64,000 bases of DNA from Cupriavidus necator A5-1 (GCF_000744095.1 NZ_JQLI01000001.1:3286001-3350000); one strand, 5' to 3'; shown: positions 34,658-44,751, counted from the first letter of the stretch. The notes: generated by a model not told the origin, from the sequence alone. Translations and numbers: made by a program.

Positions 34658-35626
34658 ATGGAGACCCTGGCCAACCTGGAAAGCTTCGTGAAGAGCGCGG
34701 AGGATGGCAGCTTTTCGGAAGCGGCACGGCGGCTTGCCCTGACGCCTGCGGCAGTCAGCCGCAATGTGGCAATGCTTGAGCGCAACCTCGGCGTCCGACT
34801 ACTCCAGCGCTCCACTCGACGACTGACGCTGACAGAAGCCGGAGAGCGCTTCCTGCAGTCGATCGGCAGCAGTCTTGACGCGTTGCAGGCCGCTATTGCC
34901 GAAACATCTTCCGGAGCGTCCGAACCCGCTGGCGTACTCAAGGTGAGCTTAAGCCCGACCTTTGGCGCGGGACATATCCTTCCGCTTCTTCCGGAGTTCC
35001 TGAGCCGGTATCCGCGGATTCGCCCGGAGTGGCATTTCGATAATCGCCAGGTGGACCTGGTTCGGGAGGGTTATGACCTGGCCATTGGCGGCGGCTTCGA
35101 ACTTGCACCGGGTATCGTGGCCAGAACGCTGGCGCCAGTCCACATCGTCGCCGTGGCATCGCCTGACTATTTGCACGGCCACAAGGCTCCGGCCACACCC
35201 TCCGACCTCGCTGGACTGCAAGGCATCGTCATGCGATCGCTTGATACCGGTCGCATTCGGCAGTGGACCATGCGTGACGGACGCGGGAAGGAGGTGGCAG
35301 CGCTAATGTCTGAAAACATCGTCGTGAACGATCCGTCGGCGATGCGCGAAGCTGCCCGCCTTGGACTTGGCGTAGCGCTGTTGGCGGTTCCTGACGTGCT
35401 GGCAGACCTGAAGACTGGTGCGCTTGTCCGGGTGCTTCCGCGCTGGTACGCGGAAGCGGGCGAAATATCTCTTTATTACGCCTCGCGGACCTTATTGCCA
35501 GCCAAGACCCGGGCCTTTGTCGACTTTGTGACCGAGATGTTCAGACGACAGAGACTTGCCGACCGCTTCTCGGCCACACACAGCAAACCACTGAACACTG
35601 CTAGCTGCGCAAGGCCAGGCGATTGA
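34658..35626 (+). CDS. LysR-type transcriptional regulator
   Basis: A 322-residue LysR protein. The helix-turn-helix covers about residues 4-62 (LESFVKSAEDGSFSEAARRLALTPAAVSRNVAMLE) and the substrate domain about 88-300. I start at METLANLE (34658), where LysR homologues begin; an upstream extension of 85 codons is Cys/Arg-rich and not LysR-like. It is divergent from the NTF2-like/oxidoreductase operon and likely controls it. The tail after about residue 305 (ATHSKPLNTASCARPGD) is longer than usual. Confidence 0.9.
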   Translation: METLANLESFVKSAEDGSFSEAARRLALTPAAVSRNVAMLERNLGVRLLQRSTRRLTLTEAGERFLQSIGSSLDALQAAIAETSSGASEPAGVLKVSLSPTFGAGHILPLLPEFLSRYPRIRPEWHFDNRQVDLVREGYDLAIGGGFELAPGIVARTLAPVHIVAVASPDYLHGHKAPATPSDLAGLQGIVMRSLDTGRIRQWTMRDGRGKEVAALMSENIVVNDPSAMREAARLGLGVALLAVPDVLADLKTGALVRVLPRWYAEAGEISLYYASRTLLPAKTRAFVDFVTEMFRRQRLADRFSATHSKPLNTASCARPGD

Positions 35627-35713
35627 TGATCCAACGATCAATACTTTGGCGTTGAATCGTCAATGTTCAGTGGACGGTCCGCTTTCTGAAGCGTACCCCA
35701 CTGAAGCCGCACG

Positions 35714-35732
35714 GCCCCGGTCCGCCCGGGGC
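35714..35732 (-). terminator. Short GC hairpin after the ALDH gene
   Basis: GCCCCGG (35714-35720) and CCGGGGC (35726-35732) enclose five bases, 18 bases past the ALDH stop. No T-run follows, so it is a weak call. Confidence 0.3.
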
Positions 35733-35749
35733 TGAGTCGGGCAAGCGCC

Positions 35750-37222
35750 TTAAGCCAGTTTCAGATTCACATTCTTGGTGTATGTGAACTCCAGCAGCTC
35801 GGCAAAGCATTCCTCACGCCCTATGCCCGACTGCTTCACGCCGCCGAAAGGCGCACCCATGAAGTGCTGGCTGGAGTTGTTGATCCACACATAGCCGGTG
35901 TGCATCCGTTTGGCGGCGCGATGCGCAGTGTTCAGGCTCTGCGTCCAGATCGAGCCCGTCAGGCCGAACTCCACGCCATTGACCTGCTCGAACAACGCGT
36001 CTTCGTCGCTCCACTTGAAAACCGACATGATGGGGCCGAACACTTCTTCCTGAGCCAAACGCATGTGCGGCTTCATGTCGGCGAACACGGTGGCTTCGTA
36101 GAAGAAGCCGTCCTTCAGTGCAGGGGCGTCCGGCTGCTTGCCACCGCACACCAACCGTCCGCCGTCTTCCAGACCCTTAGCCACATAGCCCAGCACTTTT
36201 TCCAGTTGCGCGCGGCTGACGAGCGAGCCCATCGTGGTCTCCGGGTCTGTCGGGATGCCGGGCTTGTGGCGCTCCGGCAGCAGCTGGACGACTTTCTCCA
36301 GTACCTGGTCATGGATGGACTCATGCAGAAAGACGCGGCTGGTGGAGCCGCAGCTCTGGCCCGACCAAGTGAAGTTCATACCTCCCAGGATGCCGTTCAC
36401 GAGTTTGTCGAGATCGGCATCGGGGTAGGCGATCAGCGCGTTTTTGCCGCCAAGTTCCAGTAGGACGGGCTTGAGGTTGTCGGAAGCCGTCTTCATGACG
36501 GCACGGCCGGTGGGCACCCCGCCAATCAGCGTGATCTTGCGCACCAGCGGGTGCCGTGCCATGGCGTCGCCGCATTCACGACCGCCGCACAAAAAATTGG
36601 CCACGCCGAGCGGAAAGATTTCGCCCACCAGTTCGGCCAGCCGTAGGATGGACAGCGGCGCCTGGTCGGGCGACTTCACCACCACTGTGTTGCCGGCCGC
36701 CAGCGGCGCGGCAAGGCGCGCAGCGGCAAACATGAGTGGGTGGTTATACGCCACGATACGGGCGATAACGCCTAGCGGCTCCTGCATGGTGTAGTTCAGG
36801 TTGCCGTCGCCCATGGGGATGGTCTCCCCTTTGATTTCCGTGGCCAGGCCTGCGAAGTACTCCAGACAGTCGGCAGCAAAGGCCGCGTCCATGGCCAGAG
36901 CCGACACCGGATTGCCATTGTTGAGCGAATCCAGCAGCGCCAGCGGCTTGGCATGCTCGCGCAACACCGCGGCGGCCTTGCGAAGGTAGCGCCCCCGCTC
37001 GACGGGTGGCGTGGCGGCCCAGGCTGGAAAAGCGGCATGGGCCGCCTGCACCGCGGCGTCCACATCGGCCTCATCGGCAAGCGGCGCAGTGGTAATGGTC
37101 TCGTTGTAAGCCGGGTTGATGGTCTCGGCGTAGCCGCCCGCCTTGGGGGTGTGCCACGCACCGCCGTAGTACAGTTCGCGTCGCGTCGGCAAGACGCCGG
37201 GGGGAATTTCGTGTGCGCGCAT
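35750..37222 (-). CDS. NAD(P)-dependent aldehyde dehydrogenase
   Basis: A 490-residue ALDH. Family motifs are VAYNHPLMFAAARLAAPLAAGNTVVVKSP (cofactor site, about 155-185), LELGGKNALI with the general-base Glu, and WSGQSCGSTSR with the nucleophilic Cys at about 294. The end ECFAELLEFTYTKNVNLKL matches aromatic/betaine-type ALDHs. It is 47 bases downstream of the ThDP enzyme at 37269 on the same strand. Together they could decarboxylate a 2-oxo acid to an aldehyde and oxidise it to a carboxylate, as in the mandelate pathway. Confidence 0.92.
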   Translation of the reverse strand: MRAHEIPPGVLPTRRELYYGGAWHTPKAGGYAETINPAYNETITTAPLADEADVDAAVQAAHAAFPAWAATPPVERGRYLRKAAAVLREHAKPLALLDSLNNGNPVSALAMDAAFAADCLEYFAGLATEIKGETIPMGDGNLNYTMQEPLGVIARIVAYNHPLMFAAARLAAPLAAGNTVVVKSPDQAPLSILRLAELVGEIFPLGVANFLCGGRECGDAMARHPLVRKITLIGGVPTGRAVMKTASDNLKPVLLELGGKNALIAYPDADLDKLVNGILGGMNFTWSGQSCGSTSRVFLHESIHDQVLEKVVQLLPERHKPGIPTDPETTMGSLVSRAQLEKVLGYVAKGLEDGGRLVCGGKQPDAPALKDGFFYEATVFADMKPHMRLAQEEVFGPIMSVFKWSDEDALFEQVNGVEFGLTGSIWTQSLNTAHRAAKRMHTGYVWINNSSQHFMGAPFGGVKQSGIGREECFAELLEFTYTKNVNLKLA

Positions 37223-37268
37223 AGGTTCTGTGTCCTCAACAATAGAAATGCCGGGCGCCGGAGCGCAA

Positions 37269-39074
37269 TCAGTCCTTCGACCGCGTCAGGCCCGCCGTCA
37301 TGGCCGGGCTGTAGCCGGTTTGCACCACCACGTCGACCACGACCGTCTCGCCCTTCTTGACTGCCGCGATGGCATCGGCCAGGATTTTCTCCAGTTCGGC
37401 GGCTTCCTCGACTGGGCCGATGCCGGTGAGCCCCTGGCCGCGCGCCATCATGGCGAGGTCGGGCGCTGGGTCGCTGATGCGCTGGCCTATCCAGCGGTTT
37501 TCAATCGGCCGCTTGCGCTGGCGCGCGACGCGCTCCTGGTGCACCTCGTCGTTGAAGAATGAACGGTTGTTACACACCACCATCAACATTGGGATGCGTG
37601 CATTGGCGGCCGTCCAGAGCGCGTTGACGCCCATCATGTAGTCACCGTCGCCGATCACCGCGACCGGTAGACGGTCGCTGCCTTTGAGGGCCAGCGCAGA
37701 GCCTATCGACATGCCGGGGCCCGAGCCGATGCCCCCGCCGCCGTCGTACCCCAGAAAGTCCAATGGGTGCCGGAAGTCCCACATCTCGCCGCTCCAGCTC
37801 AACGGCAGGCGCATCAGGCAAACCTCTTGCTCACCAACGGCGCGCTTTAAGGTGGCCGCCAGAGTGGTCACCGTAATGTTGCTACCGCCGGTGGCGCCTG
37901 GCACGGGCAGCGTCACTGAGACCGGGGGAAGCGGCCGTTTGGCGGGCGCCGGCGTCTCGCGCGGCTTGACGCGCTGGTTCAACAAGGCCACGGCCGGCTC
38001 AGGCTCGCACAACATGAAGACATCGACCGGCGGCAGGCCCTGGTGGTCCATGCTCCAGCCATTGTGGTTGTAGTGGTCCACGGAGACCTGGATGATCTTG
38101 CTGCCGACGGGCTTGTCGCCCCAGGCCTGCTTCAGCGTTCCTGAAAGATCCAGCCAGTCCAGGCTGAGCACCACGTCGGCTTCGCGCAAGACTTCCTGTG
38201 CATTAGCTGTGAGGAAGGCCCCGCTGGGCGCTGCGTGCAGCGGGTGGTCGGTCGGAAAGGCCGCGCCGACACGCAGGTCGGTCAGCACTTCAGCGTTCAG
38301 TGTTTCGGCCAGCTGGATGCGCTGCTCCCAGCCTTCGACGTCGCGCGACACGCGGCCCATCAGGATCACCGGGCGGCTGGCCTTTGACAGCAGCGCTGCC
38401 GCCTGCGCCACGATGTCATCCGAAGGCCGGGCCGGCGGCGGCGCGAGGTAGCGCGCCGGGTCGGGAATCGCCGGCCGCTCAGCCAGCCTGGATTCCTGCA
38501 GGGCCGCATCAAAACAGACGTAGACCGGGCCCTTGGGTGCGGTGGTGGCAATCTGCCGGGCCCGCAGAAGCGCTTCGTGCGCCGACGGAATCGAAGCCGG
38601 CTGCGCATCCCACTTGATAAAGTGACGCACCAGCGCGGCCTGGTCCTGCGCCGTATGAATCCAATCGATCCACGGTCGGCGCTTGTTCGCGTCGACCGGC
38701 CCGGTGGCACCGAGCACAATGACCGGCATGCGGTCCACCCAGGCATCGAAGATGGCCATGGAGCCGTGCATCAGCCCGACATTGCTGTGCACAATCGCCA
38801 CCAGCGGCTTGCCGGTAACTTTGGTGTAGCCGTGCGCGATGGCCACCGCATGCTCTTCATGGAGCACCACCATCATCTGCGGCTTTTCATTGCCCAGGTG
38901 GTTCACGATACTGTCATGCAGGCCGCGAAAACTTGCGCCAGGATTGAGCAGCACATAGGGGATGTTCATAGCGCGCAGCATGTCGGCAATCGCGTCACTG
39001 GCCCAGACGGCTTCATCCGGTTCGGAAGGCGTGGGAATATCGCGGCGCACGGAGGGGCCGGAGGGAACGTTCAT
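37269..39074 (-). CDS. Thiamine-diphosphate enzyme, benzoylformate decarboxylase/acetolactate synthase-like
   Basis: A 601-residue three-domain ThDP enzyme in the cytoplasm. The Pyr domain has the activating Glu in MMVVLHEEHAVAIAHGY (about residue 74). The PP domain has GDGDYMMGVNALWTAANARIP ending in VVCNN, with a glycine-rich segment GYDGGGGIGSGPGMS before it. The length is larger than benzoylformate decarboxylase (about 525) because of a Pro-rich linker near 375-400. It is flanked by a Bug binding protein and an ALDH, so it probably acts on a 2-oxo acid taken up by a TTT transporter. The exact substrate is not predictable. Confidence 0.88.
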   Translation of the reverse strand: MNVPSGPSVRRDIPTPSEPDEAVWASDAIADMLRAMNIPYVLLNPGASFRGLHDSIVNHLGNEKPQMMVVLHEEHAVAIAHGYTKVTGKPLVAIVHSNVGLMHGSMAIFDAWVDRMPVIVLGATGPVDANKRRPWIDWIHTAQDQAALVRHFIKWDAQPASIPSAHEALLRARQIATTAPKGPVYVCFDAALQESRLAERPAIPDPARYLAPPPARPSDDIVAQAAALLSKASRPVILMGRVSRDVEGWEQRIQLAETLNAEVLTDLRVGAAFPTDHPLHAAPSGAFLTANAQEVLREADVVLSLDWLDLSGTLKQAWGDKPVGSKIIQVSVDHYNHNGWSMDHQGLPPVDVFMLCEPEPAVALLNQRVKPRETPAPAKRPLPPVSVTLPVPGATGGSNITVTTLAATLKRAVGEQEVCLMRLPLSWSGEMWDFRHPLDFLGYDGGGGIGSGPGMSIGSALALKGSDRLPVAVIGDGDYMMGVNALWTAANARIPMLMVVCNNRSFFNDEVHQERVARQRKRPIENRWIGQRISDPAPDLAMMARGQGLTGIGPVEEAAELEKILADAIAAVKKGETVVVDVVVQTGYSPAMTAGLTRSKD

Positions 39075-39107
39075 GGAAACTCCCAGGTGAAAATGAGAAG
39101 AAGAGAA

Positions 39108-40085
39108 TTATTCGGGATTGATGTTTGCGGCCCTGATCACCTCTGCCCAGCGCTTCTGGTCGCTGGCGATCAGCCTGGTGAATTCGAGGGGCGTGCTGCT
39201 TTCCGCATAGATGCCCTGCTCGGCCAGCTTGCCCTGTACATCGGGCAGCGCCAACGAGCGGCGCAACTCAGCATTGAGCTTGCTGATGATGGCCGGTGGC
39301 GTCCTGGCTGGGGCAACCATGCCGATCCAGATATCGCTTTCGAAATTGGGAAGAGTCTCGGCAATCGTAGGCACCTTCGGCAGCAGCTCGACACGCTTCG
39401 CGCCACTGGTGCCAAGCGCGCGCAGCTTGCCGCTGCGGATGTGCGGCAGGGCTGAATTGATCGGGCAGAACATCATGTCCACATTGCCACCCAACAGATC
39501 CACCAGCGCGGGGGCCGAGCCTTTGTACGGAATCTGGGTGATGCGGGTTCCTGTCATGGACTTGAAGACTTCCGCTGCCATGTGCTGCGGGCTGCCCGAG
39601 CCGGCGGACGCATAAGAAAGCTTGTCGGGGTTGGCTTTGACCAGCGCGATCAATTCGGCAACCGAAGTTGCCGCCACCTTGCCTGGCGACACCACCAGCA
39701 CCATGGGCACGCGACCCAGCAGGGTGATGCCCGTCAGGTCCCGGCTCACCTCAAACGGCAGCCTAGGATACAGAACCGGGTTAACCGCCACGGTCTGATT
39801 GGGTGCAACGGCGATGCTATAGCCGTCGCCTTCGGCCTTGGCTATGAAATCGGTGGCGATATTGCCTGCGGCACCCGGCTTGTTATCAACGATGACCGGC
39901 TGGCCGAAAGACTCGGACATTTTCTGCGCCAGGATGCGGGCAAGCACGTCATTGGATCCGCCGGGCGGGAGCGGCACAACGATGTGGATGGGCTTGGTCG
40001 GGTAGGTCTGAGCCGAGGCAGGTACGCCAATGATCACGGTGCAAAGGCAAAGGGAAAGCATCCCTGTGCCGGGATTGAATTTCAT
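39108..40085 (-). CDS. Tripartite tricarboxylate transporter (Bug) substrate-binding protein
   Basis: A 325-residue periplasmic TctC/Bug receptor. The signal peptide spans residues 1-25 (hydrophobic LSLCLCTVIIGVPASA, cleavage before QTYPTKP). The mature start PIHIVVPLPPGGSNDVLAR is the family hallmark, and IPYKGSAPALVDLLGGNVDMMF forms the second ligand loop. Bug proteins bind carboxylates such as citrate, aromatic acids or nicotinate. No TctA/TctB membrane genes are nearby, as is common. It lies between the class II aldolase and ThDP genes in the same direction, so it probably delivers their substrate. Confidence 0.92.
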   Translation of the reverse strand: MKFNPGTGMLSLCLCTVIIGVPASAQTYPTKPIHIVVPLPPGGSNDVLARILAQKMSESFGQPVIVDNKPGAAGNIATDFIAKAEGDGYSIAVAPNQTVAVNPVLYPRLPFEVSRDLTGITLLGRVPMVLVVSPGKVAATSVAELIALVKANPDKLSYASAGSGSPQHMAAEVFKSMTGTRITQIPYKGSAPALVDLLGGNVDMMFCPINSALPHIRSGKLRALGTSGAKRVELLPKVPTIAETLPNFESDIWIGMVAPARTPPAIISKLNAELRRSLALPDVQGKLAEQGIYAESSTPLEFTRLIASDQKRWAEVIRAANINPE

Positions 40086-40378
40086 GTCTTGTCTCCTGTA
40101 TTTACTGCGGGTGGGGCTCTGTCAGATTGCTGGCCCCTGTCGCGTTAGAGCGCGTGCAGTAAAGAAGTAGCAATCGCTCTTCCACGGTCACCGCATTCCG
40201 GCATTTGTTATCGTCAGTAGCGCCGTCGGCGGGCGTTTCCTGATTTCGTGATTCGTGCGTGACCTTTGTGAGCTCCTCTCGAAAAGCCTTTGCTTACGGT
40301 TCGAGAGCGATGTGGGCGCCAGCAATAGACGCGCCGGTGTTGGCAGCAAACGACAGGCACCGGCTCGCGCCCAGCTCC

Positions 40379-41173
40379 TCAGCGTCCGTCCACGGCGCCG
40401 GTGCGCTGCACGCGCTTTTTCCAAAGCGCCCATGGGCGTTCGATTTGTGTTTCGATATTCCGGCAAGCCGTGGCGGCTTCGTCCTGGCTGAGATACGTTA
40501 CTTCGCCAAGCCGCATGGCGCCCACCTGTAGCTGCGCATTCACTTCGGCGTAGACCGCTCGGTAGACTGCGTGCTTGAGCGTAGGACCGACGACGGTGGA
40601 TCCATGGCCTCGCATCAGAACAAACGACGCTTCGCCGAGCTTCTGCGCAAGCGCGGCGCCAAGGTTGCCATCGCGGATCAGCAGGTCGGTCGCGTCGCCG
40701 GCAGTTTCGCGAATCTCGAAGATCGGTGTTCCAGCGCCCAGGAAACCGCTCATATGGCAAACGGGCCTGAAAGGGGTGTTCTTGACGACGCTGAATGGAA
40801 GCACGGTAGGCGAGTGGCTGTGCACGATGGCGTGCACGTCGGGTCGGGCCCTGTAGATCTCGCCATGGATGAATCGCTCCAGGTAGATGGCGCGCCCCCC
40901 CGCGTTGACTGGAGACCCGTCCAGCTTGAACTCCACAATGTCGTCTGGCGTAACAGTGGCGGGTGCCATGTTCCTCGCCAGCAGGAACCGGCCTGGATCC
41001 TTGTCATGCCGGACGCTGACGTGGCCAAAGGCATCGACAATGCCCTGATCGAACAAGATGTGATTGGCGCACACCAGGTCTTCGATCAACGTGTCGCTTG
41101 CGGAGCCGGAAGGACAATCGAGATCTTCAGCGTAGTCGACGCTGCTGCCGGGATTGGTATGGGAGTTGCACAT
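40379..41173 (-). CDS. Class II aldolase/adducin family protein
   Basis: A 264-residue cytoplasmic enzyme with the class II aldolase fold. The zinc ligands are visible in AIVHSHSPTVLPFSV and MRGHGSTVVGPTL; the early segment FGHVSVRHDKDPGRFLLARNMAPATVTPDDI is the substrate loop. Relatives are fuculose-phosphate-type aldolases and decarboxylases of aromatic or hydroxy acids. The C-terminal ~45 residues (SQDEAATACRNIETQIERPWALWKK) resemble the latter group. It lies between a LysR gene and a Bug protein on one strand. A lyase or decarboxylase acting on the imported acid fits the context. Confidence 0.88.
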   Translation of the reverse strand: MCNSHTNPGSSVDYAEDLDCPSGSASDTLIEDLVCANHILFDQGIVDAFGHVSVRHDKDPGRFLLARNMAPATVTPDDIVEFKLDGSPVNAGGRAIYLERFIHGEIYRARPDVHAIVHSHSPTVLPFSVVKNTPFRPVCHMSGFLGAGTPIFEIRETAGDATDLLIRDGNLGAALAQKLGEASFVLMRGHGSTVVGPTLKHAVYRAVYAEVNAQLQVGAMRLGEVTYLSQDEAATACRNIETQIERPWALWKKRVQRTGAVDGR

Positions 41174-41322
41174 GGAGGGCCTAGTCTCAGGTTGGCGAGT
41201 GTGGTTCGATTCGCGTCCCGGGACATACGACGCCGCACTACTGCCCGGAACGTCGTTACAGCTTAGACTTGGGTTGATGATAGGTCTATTAGCTATTTAG
41301 GCCTTGATCCATACTTCGCTAA

Positions 41323-42267
41323 CTATGATTTGAGATGCGCCTGCAGGGCGTTGTTTTGCGGCGCCGCGTCGCGGATAAACTGCAAGAGCGCTGCCTGAAA
41401 AGCGGAGAAGCGCTTATCTTCCCGGTACACCACGTAGGATGGAATCTTCATTGGCAAGTCGGGGCGATCAAGAACCACCAGGTCTCCGCGTGCCACATCG
41501 GCGCGGATCGAGGAAGCAAGCATGAAACTCAGCCCGATGTCCTGCCGGACCGCGTGCTTCATTGCTTCAGGATGCCCGAGCTCCAGCACGACCCTGCGGT
41601 TCTCGAGGCCATGCTTGCGCAGATGCGTGTCCTCCAGCTCACGCCTTGCCAGATTCCGTGGCGTGCTGATAAATGGCACCTGATAAAGGTCGACTTCCTT
41701 CGAGGGTTGTTTGACCCAGCGGCTATCCGGCGCGCATACCAGAAGAAGGTCTTCCTCCCACAGCGGAATCACCGTCAGCCCATCCAGATCTTGCTTTGCC
41801 GTCAGCAGGATTACCGCAAAATCGCAGCCCCCTATGCGCGTCGCGTCCACTGCCGCTTGCGGATTTGAAATCTGAACGGTCACCAGTCCGTTGGGGTGTT
41901 GCCGGTAGAAATCCGCTATCAGTGGCGGCAATGCATAGGAGCCAATCGACATCGACGTTGCCACGACCGCGTTTCCGGCACCCCCGCCCTCAAGTCCTGC
42001 GAGCTCCCGCTCGATCTCGCGCGTCCGCGTGATGACTTCGGTCGCCCAACGATAGACACGCTCTCCTGCTTCGGTCAGCGCGATGTTCCTGCCGGCACGC
42101 GCCACCAGGGCATACCCCAGCCGTGCCTCCATGCTGCGCAGGTGTGCAGTTACGACGGGTTGCGCAATGCACAGCCTGTCGGCTGCGCGCGTCACACTGC
42201 CGAGTTCCGCCACGGTGCAGAAAACTTCAAGTTTCTGGAAGGTGAGATATGGGTCGAATCCGCGCAC
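41323..42267 (-). CDS. LysR-type transcriptional regulator
   Basis: A 314-residue LysR protein. Helix-turn-helix at about residues 8-68 (LEVFCTVAELGSVTRAADRLCIAQPVVTAHLRSME) and a substrate domain to about 300. It resembles the CysB/CbbR branch (VVTAHLR in place of VS). It is upstream of the aldolase-Bug-ThDP-ALDH genes on the same strand and divergent from a second Bug gene at 42402, so it may control both groups in response to the transported acid. Confidence 0.9.
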   Translation of the reverse strand: MRGFDPYLTFQKLEVFCTVAELGSVTRAADRLCIAQPVVTAHLRSMEARLGYALVARAGRNIALTEAGERVYRWATEVITRTREIERELAGLEGGGAGNAVVATSMSIGSYALPPLIADFYRQHPNGLVTVQISNPQAAVDATRIGGCDFAVILLTAKQDLDGLTVIPLWEEDLLLVCAPDSRWVKQPSKEVDLYQVPFISTPRNLARRELEDTHLRKHGLENRRVVLELGHPEAMKHAVRQDIGLSFMLASSIRADVARGDLVVLDRPDLPMKIPSYVVYREDKRFSAFQAALLQFIRDAAPQNNALQAHLKS

Positions 42268-42401
42268 GCGCCTCCTCCATCCATAGCTGGATTGCTATGT
42301 GATTACGGTATAAGAACTATTTGAAGATATGGATGAGGTTACCCACAATTGCAGCCACAAACAACATGGTGGCCTGGCATCAGGCCCTCGCAGGAGACAG
42401 C

Positions 42402-43454
42402 ATGGACTGCATGACCTTTATCAATCGCGTTTCTTGCCGGCGCCACGGTAAGTCATGCCTTGCCTCGGAAAGGGCACCGTTGGCCAGGGTCGCAGCCGCC
42501 ACGCTCGCGGCAATGCTCTGGTCGACCGTAGTCGTCCAGTCCGCCTTCGCGGCAGAAAACTTTCCCACCAGGCCGGTCCGCATTGTTGTGCCCTTTCCCG
42601 CCGGCGGCGGAACAGACAGCATTGCTCGCGTACTCGCAAAATCCTTCACGACGGATACAGGACAGCCTTTTGTTGTAGAAAACCGCGCCGGCGCGTCCGG
42701 GAACATCGGCCTCGATGCCATCGCGAAGTCGCAAGCAGACGGCTACACCATCGGCCTCACCACCAGCAATCTCACGATGAATGGTGCGCTGTACAAGCGG
42801 TTAGCCTTCGATCCACAGCGAGATTTCCAGCCGGTCTCGCTGATTGCCTCGTCCCCGCTCGTCATTGGTGTATCGAACACGCTTGGCATATCGGCATTGT
42901 CGGCCCTTCGCGCCAAAGCGAAAGCGTCTGGCCAGCCGCTCGCATATTCGTCGTGCGGAAACGGCACACCGCAGCATTTCGCCGGCGCCATGCTCGCCGC
43001 GGCGTGGAATGTACGCTTCGTCCATGTTCCCTACAAGGGCTGTGCGCCGGCATTGGTCGATGCGTTGGGCGGCCAGGTGCCCATCTTTATCAGCACGGTA
43101 GCCAATGCGCTTCCGTACAGCCGCGATCCCCGTATCGGCGTGCTGGCGGTCACCGGTCATGACCGCAGCAGGTACATTCCGGCGGTGCCATCAGCGTCGG
43201 AACAAGGCGTGACCAGCCTGGATATGCGCGTGTGGTTCGGGCTCATTGCCCCGAACGGCCTGCCTGAGCCAGTTCTGAAGAGACTGGTCGCGCTCACGTT
43301 GGCCGCGATGAAAAAGCCTGAGGTGCGCCAGATCCTCGAGGCCCAGGGATATGACGCGGTGGGCTCAGATCCGGCAACTTTTGCCGCGACGATCGCGACC
43401 GAAATCCCGTTCTGGAAGCAACTCGCGGCGAAGTACGCGATATCTCTCGAATAG
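42402..43454 (+). CDS. Second tripartite tricarboxylate (Bug) substrate-binding protein
   Basis: A 350-residue periplasmic receptor. I start at MDCMTFINR (42402) because AGGAG precedes it by five bases. The long leader (about 47 residues) contains a hydrophobic stretch LARVAAATLAAMLWSTVVVQSAFA before cleavage near AENFPTRP. Then come the family signatures PVRIVVPFPAGGGTDSIARVL, GASGNIGLDAIAKSQADGYT and VPYKGCAPALVDALGGQVPIF. It is divergent from the LysR gene at 41323 and precedes a porin, so the pair may form an outer- and inner-membrane uptake route. Confidence 0.9.
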   Translation: MDCMTFINRVSCRRHGKSCLASERAPLARVAAATLAAMLWSTVVVQSAFAAENFPTRPVRIVVPFPAGGGTDSIARVLAKSFTTDTGQPFVVENRAGASGNIGLDAIAKSQADGYTIGLTTSNLTMNGALYKRLAFDPQRDFQPVSLIASSPLVIGVSNTLGISALSALRAKAKASGQPLAYSSCGNGTPQHFAGAMLAAAWNVRFVHVPYKGCAPALVDALGGQVPIFISTVANALPYSRDPRIGVLAVTGHDRSRYIPAVPSASEQGVTSLDMRVWFGLIAPNGLPEPVLKRLVALTLAAMKKPEVRQILEAQGYDAVGSDPATFAATIATEIPFWKQLAAKYAISLE

Positions 43455-43632
43455 AGCTTGCTTGCTGGCCGTTCCGGCAGCACAGAAACGTCAATCCACA
43501 AGTCATACATGGACCTGGGAGCCGACGCGGACATGCGCCGCACCGGCTGCCTCAGTGCGCCCACTCGCGCCGCGCTCACTGCGCGGCGCAGCGTTTTCCC
43601 ACCCTGCGTGCAATAAGAAAATGGAGGATTCC

Positions 43633-44720
43633 ATGAGAAGAACACTGTGCCTTGGCATGCTGCTGGCGACATCGGCCCAGCTTGCCGCCGCGCAATCGTC
43701 GGTTACGCTCTACGGCGTAGCCGACATCGGCCTCGAGTACCTCAGCAATGCCAATGCGCAAGGCGACAAACTGTTCCGGATGACCTCCGGCAATGTTTCC
43801 GGCTCGCGCTGGGGCCTGCGCGGCGTCGAGGACCTCGGTGGCGGCGCCAAGGCGGTCTATGTCCTGGAGAGCGGATTCGACCTCGACTCCGGCACCTCCA
43901 GCCAGGGCGGCCGGCTCTTCGGGCGGCAGGCCTTCGCCGGGCTGGAAAACCAGTGGGGCCGCGTCACCGTCGGGCGGCAGCAGAATGCACTGTATGACCT
44001 TCTGATCAACTATGAGCCAATGGTGCTGGCTGCGCACTACTCCGCGCTGATGATGGATCCCAACTTCGTCGGCCGCTACGACAACACTGCCAAGTACACG
44101 GGGAAGCTCGGGCCCGTGACCGCCGTCGCGCTGTACAGCTTTGCCAGGGGTACCACCATCACCAGCGGCGGCGCCAATTCGTTTGCCAGTGAAACCGCGG
44201 GCGACGTCAAGAGCGACCGCGCCTTCGGCGGCGGGCTGGAATACGCGAGCGGCCCCTTCGGCCTGACCCTGATCTATGATCAGCAGCAAGGCACGCGCGG
44301 CCTCACGGGCCAGAATTCTGGTCAGCGCGACCGCCGCCTTGCAGCCGCCGGCAACTTCAGCTTTGGCAGCTCCACGCTGTCGCCGGCTATCGCTGGTTCA
44401 GCGGCAATATCGGGCTGGCGGCGACCGCGCCAGGCCGCAGGAACGATGTTTATTGGCTGGGTTACCGCCTCCAAGCCACACCGGCCCTGACCCTCACAGC
44501 GGCCGGCTACTACTTTAATGACAAGCGCTCTGGCCAAGACCCGTGGAGCCTGGTGGGGTCAGCCAGCTATGCGCTGTCCAAACGCACCGACGCCTTCCTG
44601 ACCATCGGCTATGCGCGCAACAGGGACAACGCCAATCTCGGTCTGAACGGCTTCGGCAGCACCATCACGGCCGGGCAGAACCAGACTGGAGTCACACTGA
44701 ACCTTCGACATAAATTCTGA
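43633..44720 (+). pseudogene. Outer-membrane trimeric porin, single-base frameshift
   Basis: The frame starts at ATG 43633 after GGAGG with a signal peptide (MRRTLCLGMLLATSAQLAAA) and the beta-proteobacterial porin opening QSSVTLYGVADIGLEYLSN, then SRWGLRGVEDLGGGAKAVYVLESGFD and GRLFGRQAFAGL. At about 44380-44383 the frame breaks. One extra base (CTGTCCGCC) would give L-S-A-G-Y-R-W and continue to the typical C-terminus GVTLNLRHKF with terminal Phe at 44717. As written the protein has a wrong tail and would not assemble. It may be a base-calling error, since both halves look well kept. Confidence 0.82.
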
Positions 44721-44751
44721 CGGCGGCCCGGCCGCTCGCAAGCCCGATAAG

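Noticed and set aside
35625..35680. Inverted repeat ATTGAT…ATCAAT downstream of a LysR gene
   Set aside because: Arms are only six bases and AT-rich; it could be chance and has no supporting context.
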